Shown: one piece after another, positions 9,084 through 18,009 of the stretch
How positions within the stretch are numbered: the stretch's first letter is position 1
Layout of the letters: every line of letters begins with the position of its first letter
Source: Microbacterium forte
Lineage (GTDB): Bacteria; Actinomycetota; Actinomycetes; Actinomycetales; Microbacteriaceae
Length of the DNA stretch: 64,000 nucleotides
Assembly: GCF_031885415.1 (NCBI RefSeq)
Contig: NZ_CP116871.1
Location: forward strand, 310,001 to 374,000
Direction of reading: 5' to 3'
Made by a program: the position numbers and the translations under genes
Notes under the pieces: generated by a model
Databases searched by the model: none
Told to the model about the DNA's origin: nothing
The model's input: only the letters and a program-made list of their open reading frames with translations

Positions 9084-9518
9084 GTGAAGAGCTGTCGAGA
9101 GTGTTCGTTCGTCCTGGCCGATCCGGTGGGCAGGCTCACCGTGTCGCGTGTCGGACTGTTCTCCGACGCCCGGTTCCCCGGCCGGAGCATCCTGAGCCTC
9201 CGCGATCACTACGACGACATCGCCGACGCGCCGGCGGAGATCGCCGAGCTCTTCCTGATCGACATCCAGTTCGCCTCCCGCATCATCCGCCGAGCGACCG
9301 GAGCCGATCGCATCGACGTCGCACTCTCCGCGGCCGCAGGGCTGCATGTGCATGCGCACCTCGTCCCCCGGCGCCGAGACCGCGATCCTCGTCCCGACCA
9401 CGGTCCCGACGAGGACCCGAGGGCGCACCGGCCGCTCGAGCCGCTGCCCGAAGCGATGGCCATCGGACTGCTCGCGGCGGCTTTCGACGTCGTCGGGGCC
9501 GGGATCTCCGGCTCATAG
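9084..9518 (+). CDS. HIT (histidine triad) family protein
   Basis: 144 residues from GTG 9084, chosen because GGAAGGAGG lies just upstream; the frame is open further back across the tRNA spacer but without homology-like sequence. The histidine triad HVHAHLVPR is at residues 88-96. An N-terminal CRECSFV hints at a metal-binding CxxC, as in several HIT proteins. Such proteins hydrolyse or transfer nucleotides from phosphoramidates or dinucleotides; the exact substrate is unknown. Likely monocistronic, ending at a hairpin shared with the convergent hydrolase. Confidence 0.85.
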   Translation: MKSCRECSFVLADPVGRLTVSRVGLFSDARFPGRSILSLRDHYDDIADAPAEIAELFLIDIQFASRIIRRATGADRIDVALSAAAGLHVHAHLVPRRRDRDPRPDHGPDEDPRAHRPLEPLPEAMAIGLLAAAFDVVGAGISGS

Positions 9519-9522
9519 CGAC

Positions 9523-9555
9523 GGGCGCACCCGGGCACCGAGCCCGGATGCGCCC
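9523..9555. terminator. Bidirectional terminator between HIT gene and alpha/beta hydrolase
   Basis: GGGCGCA-C-CCGGGC pairs with GCCCGG-A-TGCGCCC around a short loop, placed between two convergent stops. No T-run, typical for this GC content. Confidence 0.7.
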
Positions 9556-9575
9556 GCCGCATCGCGCTGAGACTG

Positions 9576-10412
9576 CTACTGCTGGATGAAAGCGAGGATG
9601 TCGGGGTTGATCACATCGGCGTGCGTGGTCAGCATGCCGTGCGGGAAGCCCTCGTAGATCTTCAGTGTCGAGTCGCTCAGAAGCTCGGCCTGCTTCACCG
9701 ATGCATCCTTGTACGGCACGACCTGGTCGTCGTCGCCCTGGATGACCAGCACCGGCACCGTGATGGCCTTGAGGTCGTCGGTCTGGTCGGTCTCGGAGAA
9801 GGCCTTGATCCCCTCGTAGTGGGCCAGGGCGCTGCCCGTCATCCCCTGGCGCCACCAGTTCGCCACCACGGGCTCGGAGAGTTCCACGCCCTCGCGGTTG
9901 AATCCGTAGAAGGGGCCGGAGGCGACCGCCTGGAAGAACTCCGCACGGTTCGCCGCCAGCGCCTCGCGGAAGCCGTCGAAGACCGAGATCGGCGTGCCCT
10001 CGGGGTTGGCGTCGGTCTGCACCATCAGTGGGGGCACGGATGACACGAGCACAGCCTTGGCGACTCGGCCCTGGGGCTGACCGTACTGTGCGACGTAGCG
10101 TGCGACCTGGCCGCCACCCGTCGAGTGGCCGATGTGAATCGCATTGCGGAGGTCGAGGTGCTCGACGACTGCCGAGGCATCGCTCGCGTAGTGATCCATG
10201 TCGTGCCCGGTGCCGATCTGCGACGACCGTCCGTGCCCGCGGCGGTCGCTGGCGATGACACGGTAGCCCTTGCCGAGGAAGTACAGCATCTGGGCGTCCC
10301 AGTCATCCGACGAGAGCGGCCAGCCGTGGTGGAACATGATGGGCTGAGCCTCGGGGCTGCCCCAGTCCTTGTAGTAGATCTCTGCGCCATCATCCGTGGT
10401 CACGAACGCCAT
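9576..10412 (-). CDS. Alpha/beta hydrolase, non-heme chloroperoxidase type
   Basis: 278 residues, the size of cofactor-free haloperoxidases/perhydrolases. The nucleophile elbow is GHSTGGG (Ser97), the acid lies in VLVIQGDDDQVVPY (about Asp228) and the histidine in EGFPHGML (His258). The N-terminal FHHGWPLSSDDWD and SDRRGHGRS loops are family hallmarks. The in vivo substrate is unknown; peroxidase activity in this family may be incidental to esterase activity. Start ATG 10412 has GGAGG 7 nt upstream, which rules out the longer open frame. Monocistronic. Confidence 0.9.
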   Translation of the reverse strand: MAFVTTDDGAEIYYKDWGSPEAQPIMFHHGWPLSSDDWDAQMLYFLGKGYRVIASDRRGHGRSSQIGTGHDMDHYASDASAVVEHLDLRNAIHIGHSTGGGQVARYVAQYGQPQGRVAKAVLVSSVPPLMVQTDANPEGTPISVFDGFREALAANRAEFFQAVASGPFYGFNREGVELSEPVVANWWRQGMTGSALAHYEGIKAFSETDQTDDLKAITVPVLVIQGDDDQVVPYKDASVKQAELLSDSTLKIYEGFPHGMLTTHADVINPDILAFIQQ

Positions 10413-10606
10413 GATCAGCCTCCAGGTTTCCGTCGTCCCGAACGATGCCGGACGACTGTCGGTCGCCCCACGTCTGCTTCGTGGGAGCGCGACCACGCTA
10501 ACCCGCGCGCCGTCATCGACCGCTCGACATCTGTCCAGGATCCGCCCCGTTCGCTTTCGACATCCGTCCGGTGCCGACCGGGCAGGGCGTCGATAGTGTC
10601 TCCACC

Positions 10607-11860
10607 ATGACGAACTCCCGCCTCTCACACGGTGCGGGATTCTGGGTGGTCGCGTCAGCCTTCCTGCTCGTGATGGCGTACGCGACGGTGCCCACACCGC
10701 TGTACCCGCTCTACCAGGAGGCCGACGGGTTCCCCGTCTCCGTCATCACGCTGATCTTCGCGGCCTTCGCCGTCGGCGTCGTGCTCAGCCTGGTCCTGCT
10801 CGGGCACGTCAGCGACTGGATGGGTCGGCGCCGGATGCTGATCATAGCGATCCTCATCGCGGTGCTCAGCGCCGTGCTGTTCCTGCTGTGGCACGAGGTG
10901 CCCGGTCTCCTCGCCGCGCGACTGGTGAACGGTGCGAGCGTGGGCATCCTCACTGCCACGGCCACCGCGCATCTCGGCGAGCTGCGCGCGCACGCCCGAC
11001 CGAGCGAGAACGTCATCGTCGCCGCATCGGTGGCCGGTGCCGCGAACCTCGGCGGGTTGGCGCTGGGACCGCTGATCGGCGGTCTGTTCGCCGAGTTCCT
11101 GCCCGCGCCGCTCGTGCTGCCGCACGCGGTGTTCCTCGTCGTGCTCATCGTCGCCGCGATCGCCGTCGCCTGCGTTCCCGAGACCGTGACGCCGCCGCAC
11201 GAGCCGCGGCGGTATCGACCGCAGCGGATCGCCGCGCCCCCGCGATCGAGGACGGCGTTCGTCGCCGCGGGTTTCGGCGCGTTCGCGGGGTTCGCTCTCT
11301 TCGGGCTGTTCACTTCTCTTGCACCGACCATCCTCATCAGCACGTTCGGCGAGCACGACCATCTTCTCGCCGGCGTGACGGCGTGCTCGGTGTTCGCCGC
11401 TGCGGCATCCGGGCAGGTGGCGCTCGCCCGCGTGCCGATGCGCATCCAGCTCGCGGTCGCGGCCGTCTGCTGCGCAGTGGGCCTCGTCGCGGTCGCAGCA
11501 GGAACTCTGCTGCCGTCGCTCCCGGTGTTCCTCGGAGGAGGCATCGTGGCGGGCGTCGGAGTGGGGCTGCTGTTCAGATCGGCGGTCGCCACGGCATCCG
11601 CTCTCGCGGAGTCCGGTCGACGCGGTGAGACGCTGGCGCTGATCTTCCTGATCGCGTACTGCGGTCTCGCCCTGCCGGTCCTCGCGATCGGTGTGATCCT
11701 CACCTTCGCATCGCAGACCGCTGTGCTGCTCGTGTTCATCTCGATCGTCCTGATCGCGACGGTCTCGGCAGCGGTGGTCATGCGTCGCGCGTTCGTCGGG
11801 CCCGCGTCGCGCGCGCAGCGTGGAGTAGTCGTCCCGATCGATGACGAAACCGCCCCGTAA
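10607..11860 (+). CDS. MFS transporter
   Basis: 417 residues with twelve hydrophobic segments and the MFS loop 2-3 motif GHVSDWMGRRRM. The middle loop (PPHEPRRYRPQR region) separates the two six-helix halves. Substrate unknown; the family is mostly drug or metabolite efflux. ATG 10607 is preceded by TAGTGT at 10594-10599 with 7 nt between, so the mRNA is probably leaderless and no ribosome site is needed. The next gene, a STAND-type regulator, starts 62 bp downstream in the same direction. Confidence 0.85.
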   Translation: MTNSRLSHGAGFWVVASAFLLVMAYATVPTPLYPLYQEADGFPVSVITLIFAAFAVGVVLSLVLLGHVSDWMGRRRMLIIAILIAVLSAVLFLLWHEVPGLLAARLVNGASVGILTATATAHLGELRAHARPSENVIVAASVAGAANLGGLALGPLIGGLFAEFLPAPLVLPHAVFLVVLIVAAIAVACVPETVTPPHEPRRYRPQRIAAPPRSRTAFVAAGFGAFAGFALFGLFTSLAPTILISTFGEHDHLLAGVTACSVFAAAASGQVALARVPMRIQLAVAAVCCAVGLVAVAAGTLLPSLPVFLGGGIVAGVGVGLLFRSAVATASALAESGRRGETLALIFLIAYCGLALPVLAIGVILTFASQTAVLLVFISIVLIATVSAAVVMRRAFVGPASRAQRGVVVPIDDETAP

Positions 11861-11922
11861 CCGTCCCGCCATCGTTCCGCGGAGAAGACCTGCCAAGCTG
11901 ATCTCAGCGAAAGGCGGACGTC

Positions 11923-14211
11923 GTGACCGAACCCTCACCCTTCGGGCTGCTGCTGCGGTCGCTGCGAGTGGGCCAGAACCTGACCCTCGAAGCGCTCGCC
12001 TCGCGATCGGGTGTCAGCGTTCGCACGATCGGCGACCTCGAGAGAGGCGCAAGCGTCTCTCCCCAACGCCGCACCGTCGACGCGCTGGCCGACGGACTGG
12101 GCCTCGATGCGGCCGATCAGCATGCGTTCCTCCGCGCTGCGCGCGCCCGACCGCGTGCCGCCCTCGCGAGCGACGGCCCTGGGGCGATCTCCCCGCACCG
12201 GGTGTTCGACTTCTCGGGCCGCGACGCCGAGATCGATGAGGCGCTCGCGATCCTCTACGGTCCGCCGGCTCCGGATCCGCAGCGCCCCGCACTGATCATC
12301 AGCGGGGCCCCGGGAATCGGCAAGACGACCGTGGCGATCGAGATCCTCGAACGGGGAGGGCAAACGAGCGGCCACCACAACGTCTTCCTCGGGCTGGACG
12401 GCTTCAGCTCGTCGCCCCTGACTCCGCTGCAGGTGATGACCGCCATGCTGCGCCAGCTCCCCGGAGCGGAGCAGAAACCGCCCGCGGATCTCGGCGAGGC
12501 GAGAGCGCGATGGCGGGCAGCCGTCGACATCGCCCCGGTCACGGTGCTGCTCGACAACGTCGCGAACGAGGCGCAGATCCGTCCCATCCTGTCGATCTGC
12601 GCCGGCGATGTCGTCGTCGTGACCTCTCGCCGCAGCCTCGCAGGTCTCGAAGGCGTGCGGCGACTGCGTCTCGGACCACTTCGACGACAGGAGAGCATCT
12701 CCTTCCTCCGTCGGCTGATCCCGCAGGCCGTGACCGACGACGATGCTCTGGGTGAGGTGGCGGGCCTCTGCGACGACATCCCTCTGGCGCTGCGCGTGGT
12801 CGGCAATCGCATCGCCAGCCGGCCCGCATGGACGGTCGATGACCTGCTCGGCCGGATGCGCACGTCGGAGGACCGGCTGCGTCTTCTCGTCGCCGGTGAT
12901 CTGGCCGTGGAAACCGCCATCTCGCTCTCCTACGACGAGCTCGACCCCCGCACCGCCGCCCTGTTCCGCTGGATCTCCCTCATCGACGGGAGGACGTTCG
13001 GCGCTCACCTCGCCGCCGCGGCGGCGCGTTCAGCCGATCTCGCCGAGGTCGAGTCTCGCCTGGACGATCTCACCGATCTGGGGATGCTCGAAGCACGCGG
13101 CGGCGATCGCTACCGCCTTCATGATCTGATGCGACTCTTCGGCCGGAGCAAGCTGCGCATGACGGTCGGACCGGACGAGATAGCGCGGCGCCGTGACCAC
13201 GTTCGATCCTGGCTGCTCGGAAGCCTGGAGCGCGCGGGCGCCTGGTACGAGCCGATGCGGGAGCCCACGGACCTCGGCCGCACCGGGAGAGGGTTCGTCA
13301 GTGCGGAGGCCGCCGCGGCCTGGATCCGCGCAGAGGTCGAGCACTGGTGGCCGGCGTATACGGAAGCCGCAGAGCTCGGCGACGATGCGGTGGTCTGCGA
13401 TGTCGCCGATGCGCTGCACTGGTATTCCGACATCTGGATGACGTGGGGCAACTGGCACCGGTTCTACTCGCTCGCGGCGAGCGCGGCGCAGCGCTTGGGG
13501 GATCCGGCGAAGGAAGCGGCGCAGCTCGGATATGTCGCGTGGGCTGAGATCGTCGAGGTCGGCGATCGCGAGAAGGCGGTGATCACCGGACGGTCGGCGC
13601 TGGCTGCTGCACGGCGCGCCGGGGATTCGGCCCAGGAGGGCTGGGCGCAGTACTACATCGGATGGGCGAGCTGGACCCTGGATCGTCTCGTCGACGCTGA
13701 TGGGGCTGCCCTCGCTGCCATCGACGCATTCACCGCTGCGCACGAGACCACGGGGCTGGAGAACGCCCAGGTGCTGTCATCCATGATCAAGGGCAAGCGC
13801 GGTCAGTTCCTCGAGTCCATCGCGGCGACGGAGGCCACCCTCGCGAGGGTGCGATCCACCGAGACCTCGGACAGCCTCACCAGCATCGTCACCCAGTACG
13901 CGGCGTGCCTCGACCTGATCGACGCCTACGTCGCCGTCGGACGATTTGAGGATGCGATGCGGATCGGCGAGTCGGGCATCGCCATCGCTCGCTCGTTGAA
14001 CGACGACACCCGAGTGCTGCTCATGATGCGCAGACACATCCGTGCGCTGATCCACGCCGGCGAAGGCGAGGCCGCGATCGCCGAGGCTGATGAAGCTCTG
14101 ACTCTTCTGGGGCCGGGCAGCAGCGAGGCGTTCATCTTCGAGAGGGTGCGTCGTGACGTGTCGGCCATCGGGACGCCGCGATCGCCGGAAACAGCCGTGG
14201 AGTCCGCATGA
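11923..14211 (+). CDS. XRE-type HTH, NB-ARC-like STAND NTPase and TPR regulator
   Basis: 762 residues in three parts. Residues 5-75 are a Cro/C1 helix-turn-helix (TLEALASRSGVSVRTIGDLE). Residues 98-400 form a STAND/NB-ARC NTPase: Walker A GAPGIGKTT at 128-136, Walker B VTVLLDNV at 206-213, and the DDIPLALRVVGNRI motif typical of AP-ATPases. The remainder is alpha-helical and TPR-like (repeating AA-G blocks such as EEGWAQYYIGWAS). Such proteins act as signal-gated transcription regulators in actinobacteria, often of secondary metabolism or stress. Start GTG 11923 has AAAGG upstream. The target is unknown; the MFS gene just upstream is a candidate. Confidence 0.85.
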   Translation: MTEPSPFGLLLRSLRVGQNLTLEALASRSGVSVRTIGDLERGASVSPQRRTVDALADGLGLDAADQHAFLRAARARPRAALASDGPGAISPHRVFDFSGRDAEIDEALAILYGPPAPDPQRPALIISGAPGIGKTTVAIEILERGGQTSGHHNVFLGLDGFSSSPLTPLQVMTAMLRQLPGAEQKPPADLGEARARWRAAVDIAPVTVLLDNVANEAQIRPILSICAGDVVVVTSRRSLAGLEGVRRLRLGPLRRQESISFLRRLIPQAVTDDDALGEVAGLCDDIPLALRVVGNRIASRPAWTVDDLLGRMRTSEDRLRLLVAGDLAVETAISLSYDELDPRTAALFRWISLIDGRTFGAHLAAAAARSADLAEVESRLDDLTDLGMLEARGGDRYRLHDLMRLFGRSKLRMTVGPDEIARRRDHVRSWLLGSLERAGAWYEPMREPTDLGRTGRGFVSAEAAAAWIRAEVEHWWPAYTEAAELGDDAVVCDVADALHWYSDIWMTWGNWHRFYSLAASAAQRLGDPAKEAAQLGYVAWAEIVEVGDREKAVITGRSALAAARRAGDSAQEGWAQYYIGWASWTLDRLVDADGAALAAIDAFTAAHETTGLENAQVLSSMIKGKRGQFLESIAATEATLARVRSTETSDSLTSIVTQYAACLDLIDAYVAVGRFEDAMRIGESGIAIARSLNDDTRVLLMMRRHIRALIHAGEGEAAIAEADEALTLLGPGSSEAFIFERVRRDVSAIGTPRSPETAVESA

Positions 14212-14232
14212 CGGTCGGTTCGCGACACGCGA

Positions 14233-15285
14233 TCACAGCCGGCCCGTCGATTCCCAGAGCCGGATGAGCTTCAGCGCCAGGTGCAGCGTGCTGCGCTTGA
14301 CACCGTCGTCGAGCGCATCCTTCACGATCGGGGGCATGCGCTCGAGCCGGTAGTAGAGCGTCGTGCGATGCACGAAGAGAATCCGGCACGCGGAGACTAC
14401 GTTGGCGCCGACGTCGAGGTACGTCTCGACAGTCAGTCGCTGGGTGTCGTCCGTCTGGGAGTAGAGCACGTCGGCCGCCGGAGAGATGATCCGAAGGGCG
14501 TCGGGGTTCGCGGATGCCGAGGCGAGCAGCCGCCAGACGCCGAGATCGCTCGCGTCGACGGACGGATGGAACTGGGGGAGGGCCGCAGCGAGAGAGGCGG
14601 CTATCGCCGCCTCGTCGGCTGCGCTCCGGAGGTCTGTCGCGCCTCGCTGCGGCGAGGCGGAGCCGATGCCGAGGATCCTCATCCCGCGTCGTGCGGCCTC
14701 TTGCAGGAGGATGTCGGCGAGGTCGATGTCCGACGGCTGACCGACCAGCATGACCACTCCGCCCTCGAGCGTGATGAAGTGCGCGGGGACCGGACGCAGA
14801 TGGGCGAGGTGGCGGCCGAAGGCGATGCGATCGACGTCGGTGACGGCGGAGTCGATCAGGACGGCGCGCACGACCGTGCCCGCCTCGCGTTGCACCCACC
14901 TCTGTCTGAGTGCGCGCGAATAGGCGTCTCGACGCACCGAGTCATCCACGTCCAGCAGATCGCGCAGGACCGACTCGCGATCGGCTCGCGATGAACCGGG
15001 GTCACGACGAAGGGTGATCCGGACGAGCGCGGCCGCCGCATCGACGGCCTCGAATTCGCTCGCTGTGAGGGGCGACCCCGCGCCGAGGTCGATCACGATG
15101 AGCGCGACGGCATCACCGTCGTCCTGCACCGGCACGGACAGCAGCGTCGGCGACTGCGGGCCGACGATCCCCGGTGGGCCGAACCGGCGGATGACCACTC
15201 GACGGTTCAGGGACGCTTCGAGCTGGTCCGCGATCTCGTGCAGCGCCATCGAGGTGGCGTCGGTCGTCGTATCGCTGATCGTCAT
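14233..15285 (-). CDS. PucR-family transcriptional regulator
   Basis: 350 residues from ATG 15285, with AGGAG 8 nt upstream; the longer open frame is rejected. The C-terminal HTH reads TVETYLDVGANVVSACRILF then VHRTTLYYRLERM, the PucR/CdaR type. The N-terminal 120 residues look like a GAF-type sensor (VALIVIDLGAG). It diverges from an alpha/beta hydrolase and an MFS exporter with a 228-bp gap, so regulation of that pair is plausible. It ends 21 bp from the convergent STAND gene. Confidence 0.8.
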   Translation of the reverse strand: MTISDTTTDATSMALHEIADQLEASLNRRVVIRRFGPPGIVGPQSPTLLSVPVQDDGDAVALIVIDLGAGSPLTASEFEAVDAAAALVRITLRRDPGSSRADRESVLRDLLDVDDSVRRDAYSRALRQRWVQREAGTVVRAVLIDSAVTDVDRIAFGRHLAHLRPVPAHFITLEGGVVMLVGQPSDIDLADILLQEAARRGMRILGIGSASPQRGATDLRSAADEAAIAASLAAALPQFHPSVDASDLGVWRLLASASANPDALRIISPAADVLYSQTDDTQRLTVETYLDVGANVVSACRILFVHRTTLYYRLERMPPIVKDALDDGVKRSTLHLALKLIRLWESTGRL

Positions 15286-15513
15286 GGGTTCGCTCCTAGC
15301 GGGGGATGGGCTCACCGTGTCGCTCTGCGTCGATGGGAGGGGACTCCACCTCACCGAACTCGAGTACGTCTCATGGAACCCTCTCTCTCGCGCACACACC
15401 AGGAGGAAAGCAGGCAGAAGTGGAGATGCTCGTCTTCGACTCCTGTCGCATGGTCGCCGGCCTCTCGGTTCTTAGATTCGTCTCACACGCACGTACGACC
15501 ACGAGGTGGCGAG

Positions 15514-16239
15514 ATGATGAGAACCAGCACGGTGGTGCTCGTGCACGGCGCTTTTCTGGACGCATCGGGATGGTGGCCGATCGTGCTCCGTCTGCTCGAC
15601 GGCGGACATCGGGTGCTCGTCCCGCCCGTGATCGGCCGCAGCTTCCTCGGCGACTGCGACTACATCCGTACGTTCGTCGAGCGCGTCGACGGAGAGGTGC
15701 TCCTCGTCGGGCATGGATACGGAGCAGCGGTCGTCACCGTGGCCGGTGAGGCGACCAACGTCACCGGACTGCTCTTCATCTCGGGATATGCGCTGGATCA
15801 GGGGGAGAGCATCGCCGAGATGAGGGATCGCTTCGCCCCGGATGAGGCATCCGGCCACCTCGTGCCCGCCCTGTTCCCAGGCGACGCCGGAGCACGTCGG
15901 ACAGAGCTCACTGTCGCGCCCGATCAGTTCGCTCGTCTGCTCGCGCAGGGATTGCCCTCGGACGAGTCGGGTGTTCTGGCGGTCTCGCAGCGCCCGATCT
16001 CCGCCTCGGTGTTCACCGAGCGGGCGCCCGGCGCCGGGTGGAGGGCGAAGCCGAGTTGGGGCGTGGTGGCGACCGAAGACCGGTTGGTCAGCCCGCAGCT
16101 TCAGCGCTTCGGGTATCGGCGGGCGGGCTGTCGGGCTGTGATGGAACTCGACGCGCCGCATCTGGTCACTCAGAGCCACGCTGCGGAGATCGTGCAGCTC
16201 ATCGGAGGCATCCTCGAGGAGATCGCGGCCCATGGCTGA
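15514..16239 (+). CDS. Alpha/beta hydrolase-fold protein with non-canonical nucleophile elbow
   Basis: 241 residues (ATG 15514 or 15517; GAGGTGG lies 4-8 nt upstream). The fold is clear from VVLVHGAFLDASGWWPIVLR at the N-terminus and DAPHLVTQS near the C-terminal histidine, resembling the EstC/pyrethroid-esterase subfamily. The elbow, which should read GHSYG, is GHGYG at residues 66-70 (GGG-CAT-GGA-TAC-GGA), so the catalytic serine is replaced by glycine at 68. It may therefore be non-hydrolytic or use another chemistry. The stop overlaps the start of the following MFS exporter by 8 bp, implying an operon. Confidence 0.8.
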   Translation: MMRTSTVVLVHGAFLDASGWWPIVLRLLDGGHRVLVPPVIGRSFLGDCDYIRTFVERVDGEVLLVGHGYGAAVVTVAGEATNVTGLLFISGYALDQGESIAEMRDRFAPDEASGHLVPALFPGDAGARRTELTVAPDQFARLLAQGLPSDESGVLAVSQRPISASVFTERAPGAGWRAKPSWGVVATEDRLVSPQLQRFGYRRAGCRAVMELDAPHLVTQSHAAEIVQLIGGILEEIAAHG

Positions 16240-17878
16240 GGCGCAGGTGAGTGCTGCGCCGGCGCGCATCGGATGGAAGGCAGGATTCGCTCCGCTCGCC
16301 GTCCCCATCTTCCGTCTGGTGTGGCTGGCGTCCATCGTCAGCAACATCGGAAGCTGGATGCAGACGGTCGGCGCCCAGTGGCTGCTGGTCCAGGACGACG
16401 GATCCCCGCTGCTCGTGGCGCTCGTCCAGACGGCATCGGCAGCTCCCGTGCTCCTGTTCGCGATTCCGGCCGGTGTCATCGGCGAGTTCCTCAACCGTCG
16501 GCTCGTCCTTCTCTGGTCGCAGATCGTGCAACTCGCGGTCGTGCTCGGGCTGACCTACCTGACGGCGACCGGTCAGACGACCACGACGGTCCTGCTCGCG
16601 TCGACGTTCGTGCTGGGGACGGTCTCGGCCATCCAGCTCCCTGCGTTCCAGGCACTGGTGCCCGACATCGTGCCACCGAAGCTCCTCCTCGACGCGGCGA
16701 GTCTCTCCTCCATCGGCGTGAACATCGCGCGGGCGGTGGGACCGGCGATCGCCGGTCTCGTCGTCGCGCAGTTCGGGGTCGCGGCGGTCTTCCTGCTCAA
16801 CGCGCTCTCGTTCCTCGTGTTCCTCGGGGTGCTCTTCTTCTGGAAGACGTACAGCCCGCCCGCGATTCGCCCGGAGCCCTTCGTCGACGCGACGAGGGCC
16901 GGCATCCGCTACGTCCGCCATTCGCGGGTCGTCCGGCTCATTCTGCTCCGGCTCGCCGCCTTCCTCGTTCCCGCGAACGCCCTGTGGGCGCTGCTCCCGA
17001 CGATCGCGAAGAACTCCCTCGGGTTCTCCGCGAGCGGATACGGTCTTCTCCTGGCGGCTCTCGGCGCCGGTTCCATCGTCGGCGCCTTCGTGCTTCCCTG
17101 GGCGCGTCGGGTCGCAGCCGTCAACGGCGTGGTGCTCGCCTCGTCGGTGGTCTTCGGCGCCGGCCTCGTGGCGCTCGTCGCCTCGCCCACGCTGTGGGTG
17201 ACATTCCCGGCGCTCGTGGCGACGGGGCTCGCGTGGATCGGTGTGATCGCCACCATCAACGGAACCATCCAGGCTTTCCTGCCCGTCTGGGTGCGCACGC
17301 GCGGCCTGTCCTTCTACCAACTCGTGCTGTTCGGATGCACCGCCTCCGGCTCTGCGGGCGCAGGGGTGCTCGCGGCCATCTGGGATCCGGGTCTCGTGGT
17401 CGTCGGAGCGGGAATCCTGTGTGGACTGGGTGGGCTCTCCCTCCTCGTATGGCCGATGCCCGCGACGAGCGGCATCGGCCGGAGGATCGTGGAGGTGCCG
17501 GGGGTCGACGACCGGCCGCGCGCGGGCGGCGACGATGACTCTGCCGTTCTGGTGCTGATCCGATACCGGATCACGGAGGAGCGGAGACAGGAGTTCCTCG
17601 CCCTGATGCAGCGGGTCGAGCAGACGCGTCTGCGGACCGGCGCCAGCGAATGGCAGGTGTACGTGGACGCGGACGACCCGGACTCCGTCGTGGAGGCGTA
17701 CGCGGTCGGCTCGTGGCGGGAGCATGTGAGCCAACACGAGGGGCGGACCACCGAATTCGATGCAGAGCTCATCGCCCGTGCCCGCGCCATGAGCGACACC
17801 GCACCGGAGGTCGCGCACCTGCTTCAGATCGCGCGACCTCACCGCCACCGCATACCGACCACCCCCTCCCACGAGTAG
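16232..17878 (+). CDS. MFS exporter of the MFS_3 type with C-terminal ABM-like domain
   Basis: 548 residues. Residues 20-410 hold twelve membrane segments, beginning FRLVWLASIVSNIGSWMQTV, a signature of the EntS-like MFS_3 exporters. Residues 440-520 are soluble (VLVLIRYRITEERRQEFLAL onward, with WREHVSQHEGR) and resemble the antibiotic-biosynthesis-monooxygenase-like tail found on many of these exporters. The start overlaps the upstream hydrolase gene by 8 bp. Substrate unknown; siderophore or drug efflux is the usual role of the family. Confidence 0.87.
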   Translation: MAEAQVSAAPARIGWKAGFAPLAVPIFRLVWLASIVSNIGSWMQTVGAQWLLVQDDGSPLLVALVQTASAAPVLLFAIPAGVIGEFLNRRLVLLWSQIVQLAVVLGLTYLTATGQTTTTVLLASTFVLGTVSAIQLPAFQALVPDIVPPKLLLDAASLSSIGVNIARAVGPAIAGLVVAQFGVAAVFLLNALSFLVFLGVLFFWKTYSPPAIRPEPFVDATRAGIRYVRHSRVVRLILLRLAAFLVPANALWALLPTIAKNSLGFSASGYGLLLAALGAGSIVGAFVLPWARRVAAVNGVVLASSVVFGAGLVALVASPTLWVTFPALVATGLAWIGVIATINGTIQAFLPVWVRTRGLSFYQLVLFGCTASGSAGAGVLAAIWDPGLVVVGAGILCGLGGLSLLVWPMPATSGIGRRIVEVPGVDDRPRAGGDDDSAVLVLIRYRITEERRQEFLALMQRVEQTRLRTGASEWQVYVDADDPDSVVEAYAVGSWREHVSQHEGRTTEFDAELIARARAMSDTAPEVAHLLQIARPHRHRIPTTPSHE

Positions 17879-17892
17879 TGAAGGGCCTTCAC

Positions 17893-18009
17893 ATGGACAC
17901 GTCCGAGAGCCCCGAGGTGGGTCACGACGTCCCCTCACCCCGCCGGGTGCAGCGCGGCGGCTGGGCGCGGGAGCCCACCACGCAGGAGGGCATCACCCCG
18001 TTGCGCTGA
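17893..18009 (+). CDS. Small ORF of 38 residues downstream of the MFS exporter
   Basis: ATG 17893 lies 14 bp after the exporter stop with GAAGGG 6 nt upstream, so it is well placed as the third gene of the hydrolase-exporter operon. The product starts MDTSESPEVGHDVPSPRR and ends GITPLR; it is hydrophilic, proline/arginine-rich, with no membrane segment or cysteine. The stop abuts the convergent oxidoreductase gene. I do not recognise it. It could be a small regulatory or export-associated peptide, or a chance ORF. Confidence 0.45.
   Translation: MDTSESPEVGHDVPSPRRVQRGGWAREPTTQEGITPLR

Noticed and set aside
16199-17938. Long minus-strand frame opposite the MFS exporter
   Set aside because: Arg/Glu/His-rich, no motif, exactly antisense to a clear membrane protein.
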